A stretch of DNA of 60,546 bases from a virus. The notes under the pieces are model-generated. The model was not told the origin of the DNA. It made no database searches and saw only the letters and a program-made list of their open reading frames with translations. A program made the translations under genes and the position numbers. The stretch is taken from the IMG/VR virus record IMGVR_UViG_3300030101_000172, positions 1-60,546 of that record; one strand, 5' to 3'. Of this stretch, positions 28,623 to 35,580 are shown in pieces. Within the stretch, counting starts at the first letter, position 1, and the number at the start of each line of letters is the position of its first letter.

Positions 28623-29779
28623 TGTACGGAGTATCACAGTATGGCATGTCTAGGTTTGGTCTAAACTGCTTTGAGCAGGTGGAGGCTTGTTACAACAATA
28701 CCAAACCAATCATCAGTAAAAATCAAACGTTGCAACACGATATACGACCTATCGGTGACAGAGGTAGAAAGCATGAGCGTATCGCTAAAGTTTCCGATAC
28801 TTGTTACATGTTACTCAATGGCGAGTTAGGTGACAATATGACATGGTATTACAAGTATGAGGATAACCACCAACTCCATACTATCCAAGATGTTAGTGCA
28901 ACACTAACATTTGCACCAGTAGTGTGGACTAGGCATGATGGCTACGACACGATACGTATTCGTAATGGGTCGGGTCACTATGCTCACAACTCTAGGTACT
29001 CGTTCTTATCAAGATGTTTACCTAGTGATATGCACGCTATCATTGGCGATGGTAAGCAGTACGTAGTCTATGAGGGTGTGAGGTATCTCTTACCCAAGAG
29101 TATGTGGTTTCCAAACAACTACTACAATACTCAAAATGGTTTGAAGAAAGATGACGAGCATTACCTAGTGTTTAGGAGAGATCATGCAGATAATCTCAGT
29201 GATACCAAGTTCAAACTTACTGGTAACAAGTTTACGTGGCATGCCAAACGTTATGGTGTGGATGTGGCAACTAAGAACAAGTACAAGTCACAGATCAACG
29301 AACTGTGGGACTACATGTGTACAGTTGCACCTATGTTCAACAATATCTTTGGTGGCAGGGACAGAGGTAGCAGTGGTAACTATTACCAAGAACAATGGCA
29401 AACACGACAACTCAAGTACAAAGCTAAACGTGAGGCACTCAACGAGGGTCGTGAGGAAGTGCAGAACTATGTGGAGAATGTTCTTAACATACCACAAGAG
29501 AGAGTTCACTACATGCGTGATAGTCAGATATACCAAGACTCGCCATGGAAACATGCTCATTTCCCAGTGCCTTTGATAGAGCAGATACTGGCTGATGACC
29601 AACACCCCATGCGTCTTAACTTGGTAAGAGATATTATCAATGACATGGAAGACATAGTGGACTGTCAAGACAAGCAAGAGGCATCGAAGATACGTTCGCA
29701 GTACAATCGATGGTTTAACAAGCACATGGGTTTCACAAAACTTGTGGCTGATGAACACATAACAAAGGAGGAAGTGTAA
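28622..29779 (+). CDS. unknown early protein, 385 residues, palindrome inside
   Basis: Starts at a TAATG overlap with AAGGAG upstream. Segments are YGVSQYGMSRFGLNCFEQVEACYNN, IQDVSATLTFAPVVWTRHDGYDTIRIRNG, SFLSRCLPSDMHAIIGDGKQYVVYEGVRYLLPKS and, in the C-terminal third, helical charged sequence (KAKREALNEGREEVQNYVENVL). The DVSATLTF stretch (about residues 90-97) is encoded by a palindrome copy. No enzymatic motif is recognised. Aromatic-rich and basic, it may bind nucleic acid. Codon choice is similar to the MoxR module. Confidence 0.6.
   Translation: MYGVSQYGMSRFGLNCFEQVEACYNNTKPIISKNQTLQHDIRPIGDRGRKHERIAKVSDTCYMLLNGELGDNMTWYYKYEDNHQLHTIQDVSATLTFAPVVWTRHDGYDTIRIRNGSGHYAHNSRYSFLSRCLPSDMHAIIGDGKQYVVYEGVRYLLPKSMWFPNNYYNTQNGLKKDDEHYLVFRRDHADNLSDTKFKLTGNKFTWHAKRYGVDVATKNKYKSQINELWDYMCTVAPMFNNIFGGRDRGSSGNYYQEQWQTRQLKYKAKREALNEGREEVQNYVENVLNIPQERVHYMRDSQIYQDSPWKHAHFPVPLIEQILADDQHPMRLNLVRDIINDMEDIVDCQDKQEASKIRSQYNRWFNKHMGFTKLVADEHITKEEV
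28891..28909. repeat. palindrome copy 9, TGTTAGTG-CAA-CACTAACA, inside a gene
   Basis: Perfect arms, encoding VSATLT in the 385-residue protein. It is the same sequence including centre as copy 5. Confidence 0.9.
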
Positions 29780-30804
29780 TGACTAATAAGATATCGTATT
29801 GGAAAAGATACAAGGACAACTATGCACGAGTGTCTCTTATCAAACCATGGGTCGAGGGAGACCTATCGACAAAACCTGCTGTGTGGAAAACAAACCAAGA
29901 AACTTTAGAACAGTTTGTGCAGCAGTTGAGTAAAGAACTACGTGGTGTTAAGTTTACACGTAGGAGAGATGACTCTTACTGGATATACAGAGATGATAAC
30001 CCATACGTGATGGGTTGGGTAGGGAGAGGTCTTAACTTCCTATCCACCACCACGAGTGATGATTATCTGTTTTGTGTATGTGCTAGGACTATCAACAACT
30101 GGAAGTACAACGATGGTAGTTGGCAACACTATGCCAAGATGTCAACGAAATGGGACAAAGCAATGAAGAATGCTAAAACTTATTTACGTGTGATGTCACC
30201 TCACGACATGGCATACATAAATCAAGATCGCATCGTGCAATCATTGGGTAATATCACTCGACAAGAGGAGAACAAGTTGGGTAATCTTTACAAGTCTTTG
30301 TTCAACTCTGTGCAAGAAAGCTATGACTACATTAGAAAGTTCAAGGCTAATCGTGCCAAGGAACATACTGTGTTACAGTTCATGCACAAGATATACACAG
30401 AGAAACGTGAGTTGTTGGAAGACGATCCCGACTTTCTCAAAACATACGAGGACTTCCTTGCACAAGAGCAACAACTGAGTGAAGCCCTGAAGAAACAACA
30501 CAAGGTGTACCACATACGTGTTTACGAAGATGCTTTCAAAGTTAGGAAGTTTGATGTAACATTTATTGGTAATGCAGAGGGAGGCACACTTGGCACAAGT
30601 CAACCGATAGAGGATATGAGTCTGTCACCCAAGGTGGTGCTTGATGATAGCACGTTACCCGAAGACTTGTTGGGTAAGGTATCTGTGTTAACAATGTTAG
30701 ACGAGGGAGGGTTTGTCGATGAAGTTGGCTACAAAATTGATTCCACGATGTTTTATGTCATCACGGAAAGAGACTTCCACATCTCATCAGATACCACACG
30801 ATAA
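29779..30804 (+). CDS. unknown early protein, 341 residues
   Basis: Strong AAGGAGGAAG site; the ATG overlaps the preceding stop (TAATG). MTNKISYWKRYKDNYARVSLIKPWVEG opens a protein with DSYWIYRDDNPYVMGWVGRGLN, a long helical middle (QEENKLGNLYKSLFNSVQESYDYIRKFKANRAKEH) and a Thr/Asp-rich C-terminus. Trp and Tyr are frequent. It resembles no family I can name. It is adjacent to the 385-residue protein and coupled to it, so the two may act together. Confidence 0.55.
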   Translation: MTNKISYWKRYKDNYARVSLIKPWVEGDLSTKPAVWKTNQETLEQFVQQLSKELRGVKFTRRRDDSYWIYRDDNPYVMGWVGRGLNFLSTTTSDDYLFCVCARTINNWKYNDGSWQHYAKMSTKWDKAMKNAKTYLRVMSPHDMAYINQDRIVQSLGNITRQEENKLGNLYKSLFNSVQESYDYIRKFKANRAKEHTVLQFMHKIYTEKRELLEDDPDFLKTYEDFLAQEQQLSEALKKQHKVYHIRVYEDAFKVRKFDVTFIGNAEGGTLGTSQPIEDMSLSPKVVLDDSTLPEDLLGKVSVLTMLDEGGFVDEVGYKIDSTMFYVITERDFHISSDTTR

Positions 30805-31042
30805 CAAGATATATCGTGTTTCAATAGACAATGGTAGCAAATGTGTTAAAATAACACCGATTGGTATCAATGGTATTGACAACCAAGCAGAGGGTTGGTA
30901 TGATTCTGTTGATGTACTACCTAGATGGGTGCAAGAGAAGATGGCATTACTTATGATGTCTGATGCTCAACCACCTATCTACGAAGTGGATGACGTAGGC
31001 AAAAGGATTAACAACGATATCTTTTGGATATATCATCCGTAA
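30755..31042 (+). CDS. small protein overlapping the previous gene, 95 residues
   Basis: Best start is the ATG at 30755, giving a 50-base overlap; a downstream start is possible because the conserved-looking part is HDNKIYRVSIDNGSKCVKITP onward. It has EGWYDSVDVLPRWVQEKMALLMM and ends DIFWIYHP. Reading continues past the stop of the previous gene, so the 3' two thirds are clearly coding. Function unknown. Confidence 0.5.
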   Translation: MSSRKETSTSHQIPHDNKIYRVSIDNGSKCVKITPIGINGIDNQAEGWYDSVDVLPRWVQEKMALLMMSDAQPPIYEVDDVGKRINNDIFWIYHP

Positions 31043-31051
31043 CAATTAAAA

Positions 31052-31070
31052 TGTTAGTGTGGCACTAACA
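31052..31070. repeat. palindrome copy 10, TGTTAGTG-TGG-CACTAACA
   Basis: Perfect arms, in the 94-base gap after the 95-residue gene, 38 bases from copy 11. Confidence 0.9.
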
Positions 31071-31089
31071 GTTTTGGGAAACCTTAATT

Positions 31090-31108
31090 TGTTAGTGTCG
31101 CACTAACA
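31090..31108. repeat. palindrome copy 11, TGTTAGTG-TCG-CACTAACA
   Basis: Perfect arms, 29 bases before the start of a 49-residue gene. It is the rightmost copy in the window; genes beyond it have none. Confidence 0.9.
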
Positions 31109-31136
31109 TTGAAACCAGTTTTTTTGGGAGGTTAAA

Positions 31137-31286
31137 ATGAGACAAACAATAACCAAGAGAATATGCAATTTGATTTTAAAGTATTGTTATAATGATATTT
31201 CTAAAGTGCAACACATAAAATGTTTCTGCGATAAAATTTTAAAAGATAAAGAGACACAATCAGATTGGGAAACAAGTAATGGATAA
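31137..31286 (+). CDS. 49-residue Cys-containing peptide
   Basis: A strong GGGAGG lies 5 bases before the ATG. MRQTITKRICNLILKYCYND is followed by KVQHIKCFCDKILKDKE, with Cys at about 10, 17, 29 and 31. It overlaps the next gene by 8 bases. The four Cys could bind metal, but the spacing is not a standard zinc finger. Position after two palindromes makes it a candidate member of that regulon. Confidence 0.5.
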   Translation: MRQTITKRICNLILKYCYNDISKVQHIKCFCDKILKDKETQSDWETSNG

Positions 31287-31509
31287 GCACAGTAGACGAA
31301 GAGCAAGTATAAGAGATTTGCAAAGACGATTAGAAATTAGAAACTCGAAGAGGACACCTAAAGAGTTAGATATGCACGAGAGGTTTGAAGATGACCCAAG
31401 AGCATTGAAAGAAATAGAATATGGTAGAGTGGTGCGAAAGCCTACAACACCTATGAGTGGTGGGTCTACATTAGGCACAGTAGAGTTTGAAAATAAAAAA
31501 TGGTCATGA
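31279..31509 (+). CDS. small charged protein, 76 residues
   Basis: MDKHSRRRASIRDLQRRLEIRNSKRTPKE is strongly basic and helical, followed by an acidic middle (FEDDPRALKEIEYGR) and a C-terminal GTVEFENKKWS. It overlaps the nuclease gene (ATGA). It may be a nucleic-acid-binding accessory to that nuclease; inference only. Confidence 0.55.
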   Translation: MDKHSRRRASIRDLQRRLEIRNSKRTPKELDMHERFEDDPRALKEIEYGRVVRKPTTPMSGGSTLGTVEFENKKWS

Positions 31510-31814
31510 CACCCGAACAGAAAGTAAAGAAGAAAGTTGTGGCACAACTAAAAGAAATGGGTGCATATTACTTTACACCCATGACTGGTGGTTATGGTTA
31601 CAGTGGTGTACCCGACATAGTGGGGTGTTACAAAGGATATTTCTTTGGTATAGAGTGTAAGGCAAAGGGGAGCAACGAGCCTACACCATTACAGCAAAAG
31701 AACTTAGAACAAATACTGGAGCAAGGAGGCTATGCCGTTGTCATACATGGTGAAAACGTAGACAAGGTCAGTATTAAAGATTTAATAGAAACGTATAGGT
31801 TAGGTAAGCAATGA
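31506..31814 (+). CDS. VRR-NUC family nuclease
   Basis: 102 residues from the ATG at 31506, which overlaps the preceding stop. Helix TPEQKVKKKVVAQLKEMGAYYF, then GVPDIVGCYKGYFFGIECKAK with D37, E50 and K52 as the PD-ExK catalytic set, then PTPLQQKNLEQI. This is the small stand-alone VRR-NUC type found in many phages, a Mg-dependent nuclease related to Holliday-junction resolvases. It probably resolves branched replication or recombination intermediates, in line with the DNA polymerase and helicase genes downstream. Confidence 0.85.
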   Translation: MTPEQKVKKKVVAQLKEMGAYYFTPMTGGYGYSGVPDIVGCYKGYFFGIECKAKGSNEPTPLQQKNLEQILEQGGYAVVIHGENVDKVSIKDLIETYRLGKQ

Positions 31815-31957
31815 GAGCCTTTATATCCATTGCAGTAGAGGCGATGCTTTTTTTTGATAAGCTCCTTTCTGTCGTGACTCTACCATTGAAGAATGTAAAA
31901 CTAGTCCCCCTTTGCGAACCCAACAATTTTGTTGGGAGGGGGCATTATTATGAGTAA
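31811..31957 (+). CDS. possible 48-residue peptide
   Basis: The ATG overlaps the nuclease stop (ATGA). MRAFISIAVEAMLFFDKLLSVV is hydrophobic. The 3' part runs through the hairpin at 31906-31942 and overlaps the next gene start. Coupling supports it; the lack of any conserved pattern is against. Translation of this ORF through the hairpin could open the next ribosome site. Confidence 0.35.
   Translation: MRAFISIAVEAMLFFDKLLSVVTLPLKNVKLVPLCEPNNFVGRGHYYE
31906..31942 (+). promoter_or_regulatory. two-stem RNA hairpin covering a ribosome-binding site
   Basis: Inner stem CCCAACA-ATTT-TGTTGGG (31919-31936) is perfect. Outer stem CCCCCT (31906-31911) pairs with AGGGGG (31937-31942), leaving a 7-base bulge. 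The 3' strand is the GGGAGGGGG Shine-Dalgarno of the gene at 31950. With no T-tract it is not a terminator; it looks like a translational switch. Confidence 0.65.
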
Positions 31958-32321
31958 ATATATAAGGAGCAAAAGATTACAGTTTCATAATCATCATGCA
32001 CATGAAGAGAAGATAGATATATCTCCTTACCACGTTGACAATTACAGACATTCTTGCAGGGAGGTCAGCACACGGTGCATACGGTGTGGCACGTTACCAC
32101 GTACCATAGGAGAGGGGATACATTTTTCTTGTAGTTTATTTGTGAAGTGTGACGATTGTTATGCGATCGAGTCGCACTCATACGAAAACCACGAGGGATT
32201 TAATTGGTTGTTTATGGATAATGATTTGAAACAAAAGACTGGAGAGGCAAGATCATTATCATTATTTAACAGATATAAAAAAGAGAAAAAGGAGGAAGAT
32301 GATGACGATAGTATGTATTAA
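31950..32321 (+). CDS. Cys/His-rich putative zinc-binding protein, 123 residues
   Basis: Start at ATG 31950, 7 bases after the GGGAGGGGG site. MSKYIRSKRLQFHNHHAHEEK is His-rich; CIRCGTLPRTIGEGIHFSC and CDDCYAIESH supply two Cys-x2-Cys pairs typical of a zinc ribbon. The C-terminus is a charged tail (KKEKKEEDDDD). It could be a small regulator or nucleic-acid-binding factor. The ribosome site is inside a hairpin, so expression may be controlled at translation. Confidence 0.55.
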   Translation: MSKYIRSKRLQFHNHHAHEEKIDISPYHVDNYRHSCREVSTRCIRCGTLPRTIGEGIHFSCSLFVKCDDCYAIESHSYENHEGFNWLFMDNDLKQKTGEARSLSLFNRYKKEKKEEDDDDSMY

Positions 32322-32460
32322 TTGTGGAGGTGTTGTCAGACACACCGAAGGTGTAGCAATGTGCGTTTCATGTGGTCAGTACGAACTGCCTTTCGATCAA
32401 ACTATAATAGATGCAGAGGTACAAGAGCAGATGGAAAAAGACGATGCAGAAACCGAATAG
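32302..32460 (+). CDS. 52-residue zinc-ribbon peptide
   Basis: GGAGG lies 6 bases before the ATG at 32302. MTIVCINCGGVVRHTEG is followed by VAMCVSCGQYELPF, giving CxxC...CxxC at residues 5-8 and 21-24, and an acidic tail. It overlaps the previous gene by 20 bases and the next by 17. Small zinc ribbons of this kind are common in phages; the target is unknown. Confidence 0.6.
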   Translation: MTIVCINCGGVVRHTEGVAMCVSCGQYELPFDQTIIDAEVQEQMEKDDAETE

Positions 32461-32755
32461 AATAGATTTATTAAAAAGAGCCATAGAATATACAGATGGC
32501 GATAGACGCACGGACTATGGCAGTCCTATTGAAAACCACGAACACATTGCGATGATATTTAATTCTATCACAGGTAAACGACTTTCAGCAAAAGACATTG
32601 CGTTGGTGCAGGTAGCAACCAAGTTAGCTAGAATGACATCATCTCCCAAGAAAGACGATCACTATATAGATGCAATGGCTTACATAGGTATAGCTTACGA
32701 ATGCGAAGAAGATATAAGACGTGATGGTGGTCGTTACTTTTACGAGGACAAGTGA
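32444..32755 (+). CDS. DUF6378-like phage protein
   Basis: 103 residues from the ATG at 32444. Helical, with LLKRAIEYTDGDRRTDYGSP, ENHEHIAMIFNSITGKRLSAKDIALVQVATKLARM, and KDDHYIDAMAYIGIAYEC. The R..DYG....N...IA..........t..dv.l....KlaR....p..DdyiDa.gY pattern is that of a family common in phage replication clusters (DUF6378 as I recall). Some members resemble MazG-like folds, which suggests a nucleotide-related role, unproven. Its stop overlaps the polymerase start (TGATG). Confidence 0.72.
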   Translation: MQKPNRIDLLKRAIEYTDGDRRTDYGSPIENHEHIAMIFNSITGKRLSAKDIALVQVATKLARMTSSPKKDDHYIDAMAYIGIAYECEEDIRRDGGRYFYEDK

Positions 32756-34596
32756 TGGATTTAATTACGTTAGACTTTGAAACATATTACAGCAAAGATT
32801 ATTCTTTGGGTAAACTCACAACAGAAGAATACATACGTGACCCAAGGTTTGAGGTCATTGGTGTTGGTATAAAACTAAACGATAAAGAAACGGAGTGGGC
32901 GAGTGGAACACATAAACAACTTAGAGAGTACTTACAAACGAACTTCCCCTGGGCAAACGCTATGGTACTTGCTCATAACACTATGTTTGACGGTGCTATT
33001 CTTAATTGGGTCTTTGATATTAGTCCTAGGGTGTATACCGATACTTTGTGTATCTCCCGTGGTTTTCACGGGGTGGAAGATAGCAGTAGTCTCAAGGCGA
33101 TATCTGAAAGATATAATCTCGGAGTTAAAGGCACAGAGGTATTCGAGGCGATCGGCAAGAAGAGAGAGGACTTTACGGAAAGTGAACTAAGTGCTTACGG
33201 AGATTACTGTGTTAATGATGTTGATCTCACATATAAAGCGTTCTTGCACATGGCAAAAGATTTTCCCAAGAGTGAATTAAAGTTAATAGATTTAACTTTG
33301 AGGATGTTTGTAGAGCCAGTATTAGATTTAGATCTAGGTATGCTCGAACAACACCTTGCAGAAACACGTTATGAGAAAGAGTCATTACTACAACAATGTG
33401 CTGTCATGGGTGTGTCAAAAGATGATTTGATGAGCAACCCTAAGTTTGCAGAAGCACTGAGGCGTTTGGGTGTAGAGCCACCTATGAAGATAAGTCCTAC
33501 AACTGGACAAGAAACATTAGCATTGGCTAAGTCTGATGAAGACTTCAAGTCTTTGGCAGAACACGAGAACCCACAAGTAAAAATTTTAGTCAATGCTAGA
33601 CTTGGTAACAAATCAACCTTGGAAGAAACAAGGACACAGAGATTTATTGACATATCAAAGAGAGGATTACTGCCAGTGCCAGTAAGATACTATGCCGCTC
33701 ATACTGGTAGATGGGGTGGTGACGATAAGATAAATTTACAAAACTTACCGAGTCGTGGCAAGAATGGTAAGAAACTAAAACGTAGTATCATTGCACCAAA
33801 GGGTTACACTATCATAGATGCTGACTCATCACAGATAGAGGCTAGAGTCTTGGCTTGGCTTGCAGGGCAAGATGATTTGACCGAGGCATTTGCCAATGGT
33901 GAAGATGTTTATGTAAACATGGCATCAAAGATATATAACAAACCCGAAGAAGAGATAACAAAGGATGAGAGGTTTGTAGGTAAGACAACAATACTGGGTG
34001 CAGGGTATGGCATGGGTGCTTTGAAGTTTCAGTCACAACTACAGACTTTTGGCTTTGACATGCAGATTGAAGAAGCACGGAGGGTCATAGGTGTTTATCG
34101 TGATACTAACTGGAAGATAAACAAGTTATGGCGTGATGCTCAAGACGTGCTACGGGCCCTGTACAACAAAGAACACCCAACACTCTTGGGATGTGGTGAA
34201 GTCTTGGAGACTGTGCCAAAAGAGAATGGTATACGTTTACCATCGGGATTGATGATGAGATACGGAGACTTGGCTTGTGAACAAAGTGATGGCAGAGTTG
34301 AATACAATTACAGAACTAGGAATGGTAGAACTCGTATCTATGGTGGTAAAGTTATAGAGAATGTATGCCAAGCTATAGCTAGATGTATTATAGGTGAGCA
34401 GATGCTCAAGATAAATAAAAGACACCGTGTCGTGTTAACAGTACATGACTCTATAGCTGCATGCGTAAAAGATGAAGAAATCAAAGAGGCACAGACTTAT
34501 GTAGAGGAGTGTATGAAGTGGACACCTGACTGGGCAAGAGGTTTACCGATCAACTGCGAATCGGGTGTGGGTAAATCATACGGAGATTGTGAATGA
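32755..34596 (+). CDS. polA: DNA polymerase I, family A, with 3'-5' exonuclease
   Basis: 613 residues from the ATG at 32755. The exonuclease domain has LDFET (D7, E9), LAHNTMFDG and CVNDVDLTY. The polymerase has RYYAAHTGRWGG, motif A DADSSQIEARVLAW, motif B R406-x3-K410-x3-L414 (RFVGKTTILGAGYG), and motif C VLTVHDSI. No 5'-3' exonuclease domain. Leu occupies the place of Phe762 of E. coli Pol I, a form described as abundant in ocean viruses. This is the replicative polymerase of the phage, clustered with helicase, SSB and primase. Confidence 0.95.
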   Translation: MDLITLDFETYYSKDYSLGKLTTEEYIRDPRFEVIGVGIKLNDKETEWASGTHKQLREYLQTNFPWANAMVLAHNTMFDGAILNWVFDISPRVYTDTLCISRGFHGVEDSSSLKAISERYNLGVKGTEVFEAIGKKREDFTESELSAYGDYCVNDVDLTYKAFLHMAKDFPKSELKLIDLTLRMFVEPVLDLDLGMLEQHLAETRYEKESLLQQCAVMGVSKDDLMSNPKFAEALRRLGVEPPMKISPTTGQETLALAKSDEDFKSLAEHENPQVKILVNARLGNKSTLEETRTQRFIDISKRGLLPVPVRYYAAHTGRWGGDDKINLQNLPSRGKNGKKLKRSIIAPKGYTIIDADSSQIEARVLAWLAGQDDLTEAFANGEDVYVNMASKIYNKPEEEITKDERFVGKTTILGAGYGMGALKFQSQLQTFGFDMQIEEARRVIGVYRDTNWKINKLWRDAQDVLRALYNKEHPTLLGCGEVLETVPKENGIRLPSGLMMRYGDLACEQSDGRVEYNYRTRNGRTRIYGGKVIENVCQAIARCIIGEQMLKINKRHRVVLTVHDSIAACVKDEEIKEAQTYVEECMKWTPDWARGLPINCESGVGKSYGDCE

Positions 34597-35261
34597 GTAT
34601 ATCTCCTTGGTCGTTCAGTAGAATTAAGTCTTTTGAACAATGTCCCAAACAGTTCTATCATTTGAAGATAGCAAAAGATTACGAAGAAGAGCAGACAAGT
34701 GCCATGACCTACGGCACAGAACTCCATGCTGTGGCAGAGAATTACGTGCAACATGGCGAGGACATACCTAGAAGATTTGGATTTATGAAACCAGTGCTTG
34801 ATTCTCTTAAAAACAAAAAAGGTAAGAAGTATTGTGAAGTTCGTATGGGACTCACACAGGATCTCAGTCCGTGTAGCTTTACGTCTAAACAAGTTTGGTG
34901 GAGAGGTATAGCAGACTTAATAATCATAGATGATACAAAAGCATGGGTCATAGATTACAAGAGTAGCAAGTCTGCAAAGTATGCAGACAAAGGTCAGCTA
35001 GAACTTATGGCTCTATCTGTATTTAGTTACATGCCAAAGATAGACACAATAAATGCAGGATTGTTATTTGTTGTGTGTAAACAACTTGTCAAGCAAGTAT
35101 ACACACGTTCTGGAAGCAACGAGCTTTGGGATAAGTGGATTTCTAATTACAAAAAAATGGAAACTGCGTATAATAAAGATGTTTGGAACGCAAGACCAAG
35201 CGGATTGTGTCGTAGGCATTGTCCAGTAATAGAGTGTATACACAACGGGAGTAACAACTGA
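34593..35261 (+). CDS. Cas4/RecB-like PD-(D/E)XK nuclease, probably Fe-S
   Basis: A 222-residue protein. SPWSFSRIKSFEQCPKQFYH opens with C17; then TYGTELHAVAENYV, WWRGIADLIIID and AWVIDYKSS, the catalytic GIxD...DYK set. A C-terminal C206-x3-C210-x4-C215 (LCRRHCPVIEC) completes four Cys as in Cas4/AddB 4Fe-4S nucleases. ATGA overlap with the polymerase. It is probably an exonuclease for end processing and recombination in phage replication. No CRISPR array is present. Confidence 0.85.
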   Translation: MSISPWSFSRIKSFEQCPKQFYHLKIAKDYEEEQTSAMTYGTELHAVAENYVQHGEDIPRRFGFMKPVLDSLKNKKGKKYCEVRMGLTQDLSPCSFTSKQVWWRGIADLIIIDDTKAWVIDYKSSKSAKYADKGQLELMALSVFSYMPKIDTINAGLLFVVCKQLVKQVYTRSGSNELWDKWISNYKKMETAYNKDVWNARPSGLCRRHCPVIECIHNGSNN

Positions 35262-35512
35262 TGGCTTATACAAAAACAAAAAGACCTTACAAAAAAGAAT
35301 ACGAACAACAAAAGAAACGAGGAGAACATCCGAATCGCATGGAGCGTCAGAAAGCTAGACGTGCATTGGATAAAAAAGGTGTTAGCAGAAAAGGAAAAGA
35401 TGTCAGTCACAAGAAAATGTTAAGTAAAGGTGGCAGTAATAAAGATGGTTATTTTTTAGAAAGTCCATCGAAAAACAGAAGTAGAAACGGAAAAAAGAAA
35501 AAAAAGGCTTGA
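35261..35512 (+). CDS. small basic protein with HNH-like signature, 83 residues
   Basis: MAYTKTKRPYKKEYEQQKKRGE is followed by RMERQKARRALDKKG, then DVSHKKMLSKGGSNKDGYFLESPSKNRSRNG and a Lys tail. The D(V)xHKkxLskGGSN...l.S.SKNR.r.G part resembles the second half of HNH-type folds in phage small proteins, without the full catalytic set. TGATG overlap with the nuclease gene. It could be a DNA-binding or degenerate HNH protein. Confidence 0.6.
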   Translation: MAYTKTKRPYKKEYEQQKKRGEHPNRMERQKARRALDKKGVSRKGKDVSHKKMLSKGGSNKDGYFLESPSKNRSRNGKKKKKA

Positions 35513-35522
35513 TTTAAAGCCC

Positions 35523-35561
35523 GTACAGTAGGGGTAACGATACCCCCGTGTGTGATTGTAC
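35523..35561 (+). promoter_or_regulatory. structured leader before the helicase gene
   Basis: In the 68-base gap: an outer pair GTACA (35523-35527) with TGTAC (35557-35561), and an inner hairpin GGGGTA-ACGA-TACCCC (35531-35546). There is no T-tract, so not a usual terminator. It ends 19 bases before the ATG at 35581, leaving GGAG free. Confidence 0.45.
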
Positions 35562-35580
35562 CTAGAAAAAGGAGTGAAAT

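Noticed and set aside
29288-29758. 156-codon minus-strand ORF in the early arm
   Set aside because: Opposite a coupled plus-strand gene; no ribosome site and no coherent motif.
31919-31936. CCCAACA-ATTT-TGTTGGG as a terminator
   Set aside because: No T-tract follows; instead the ribosome site and a start codon do.
34593-35261. Cas4-like gene as part of a CRISPR-Cas system
   Set aside because: No repeat-spacer array or other cas gene is present; the palindromes at 23-31 kb are not regularly spaced and lack spacers of constant length.
35261-35512. Active HNH endonuclease
   Set aside because: Only the second half of an HNH-like signature is visible; the full His-Asn-His set is not.
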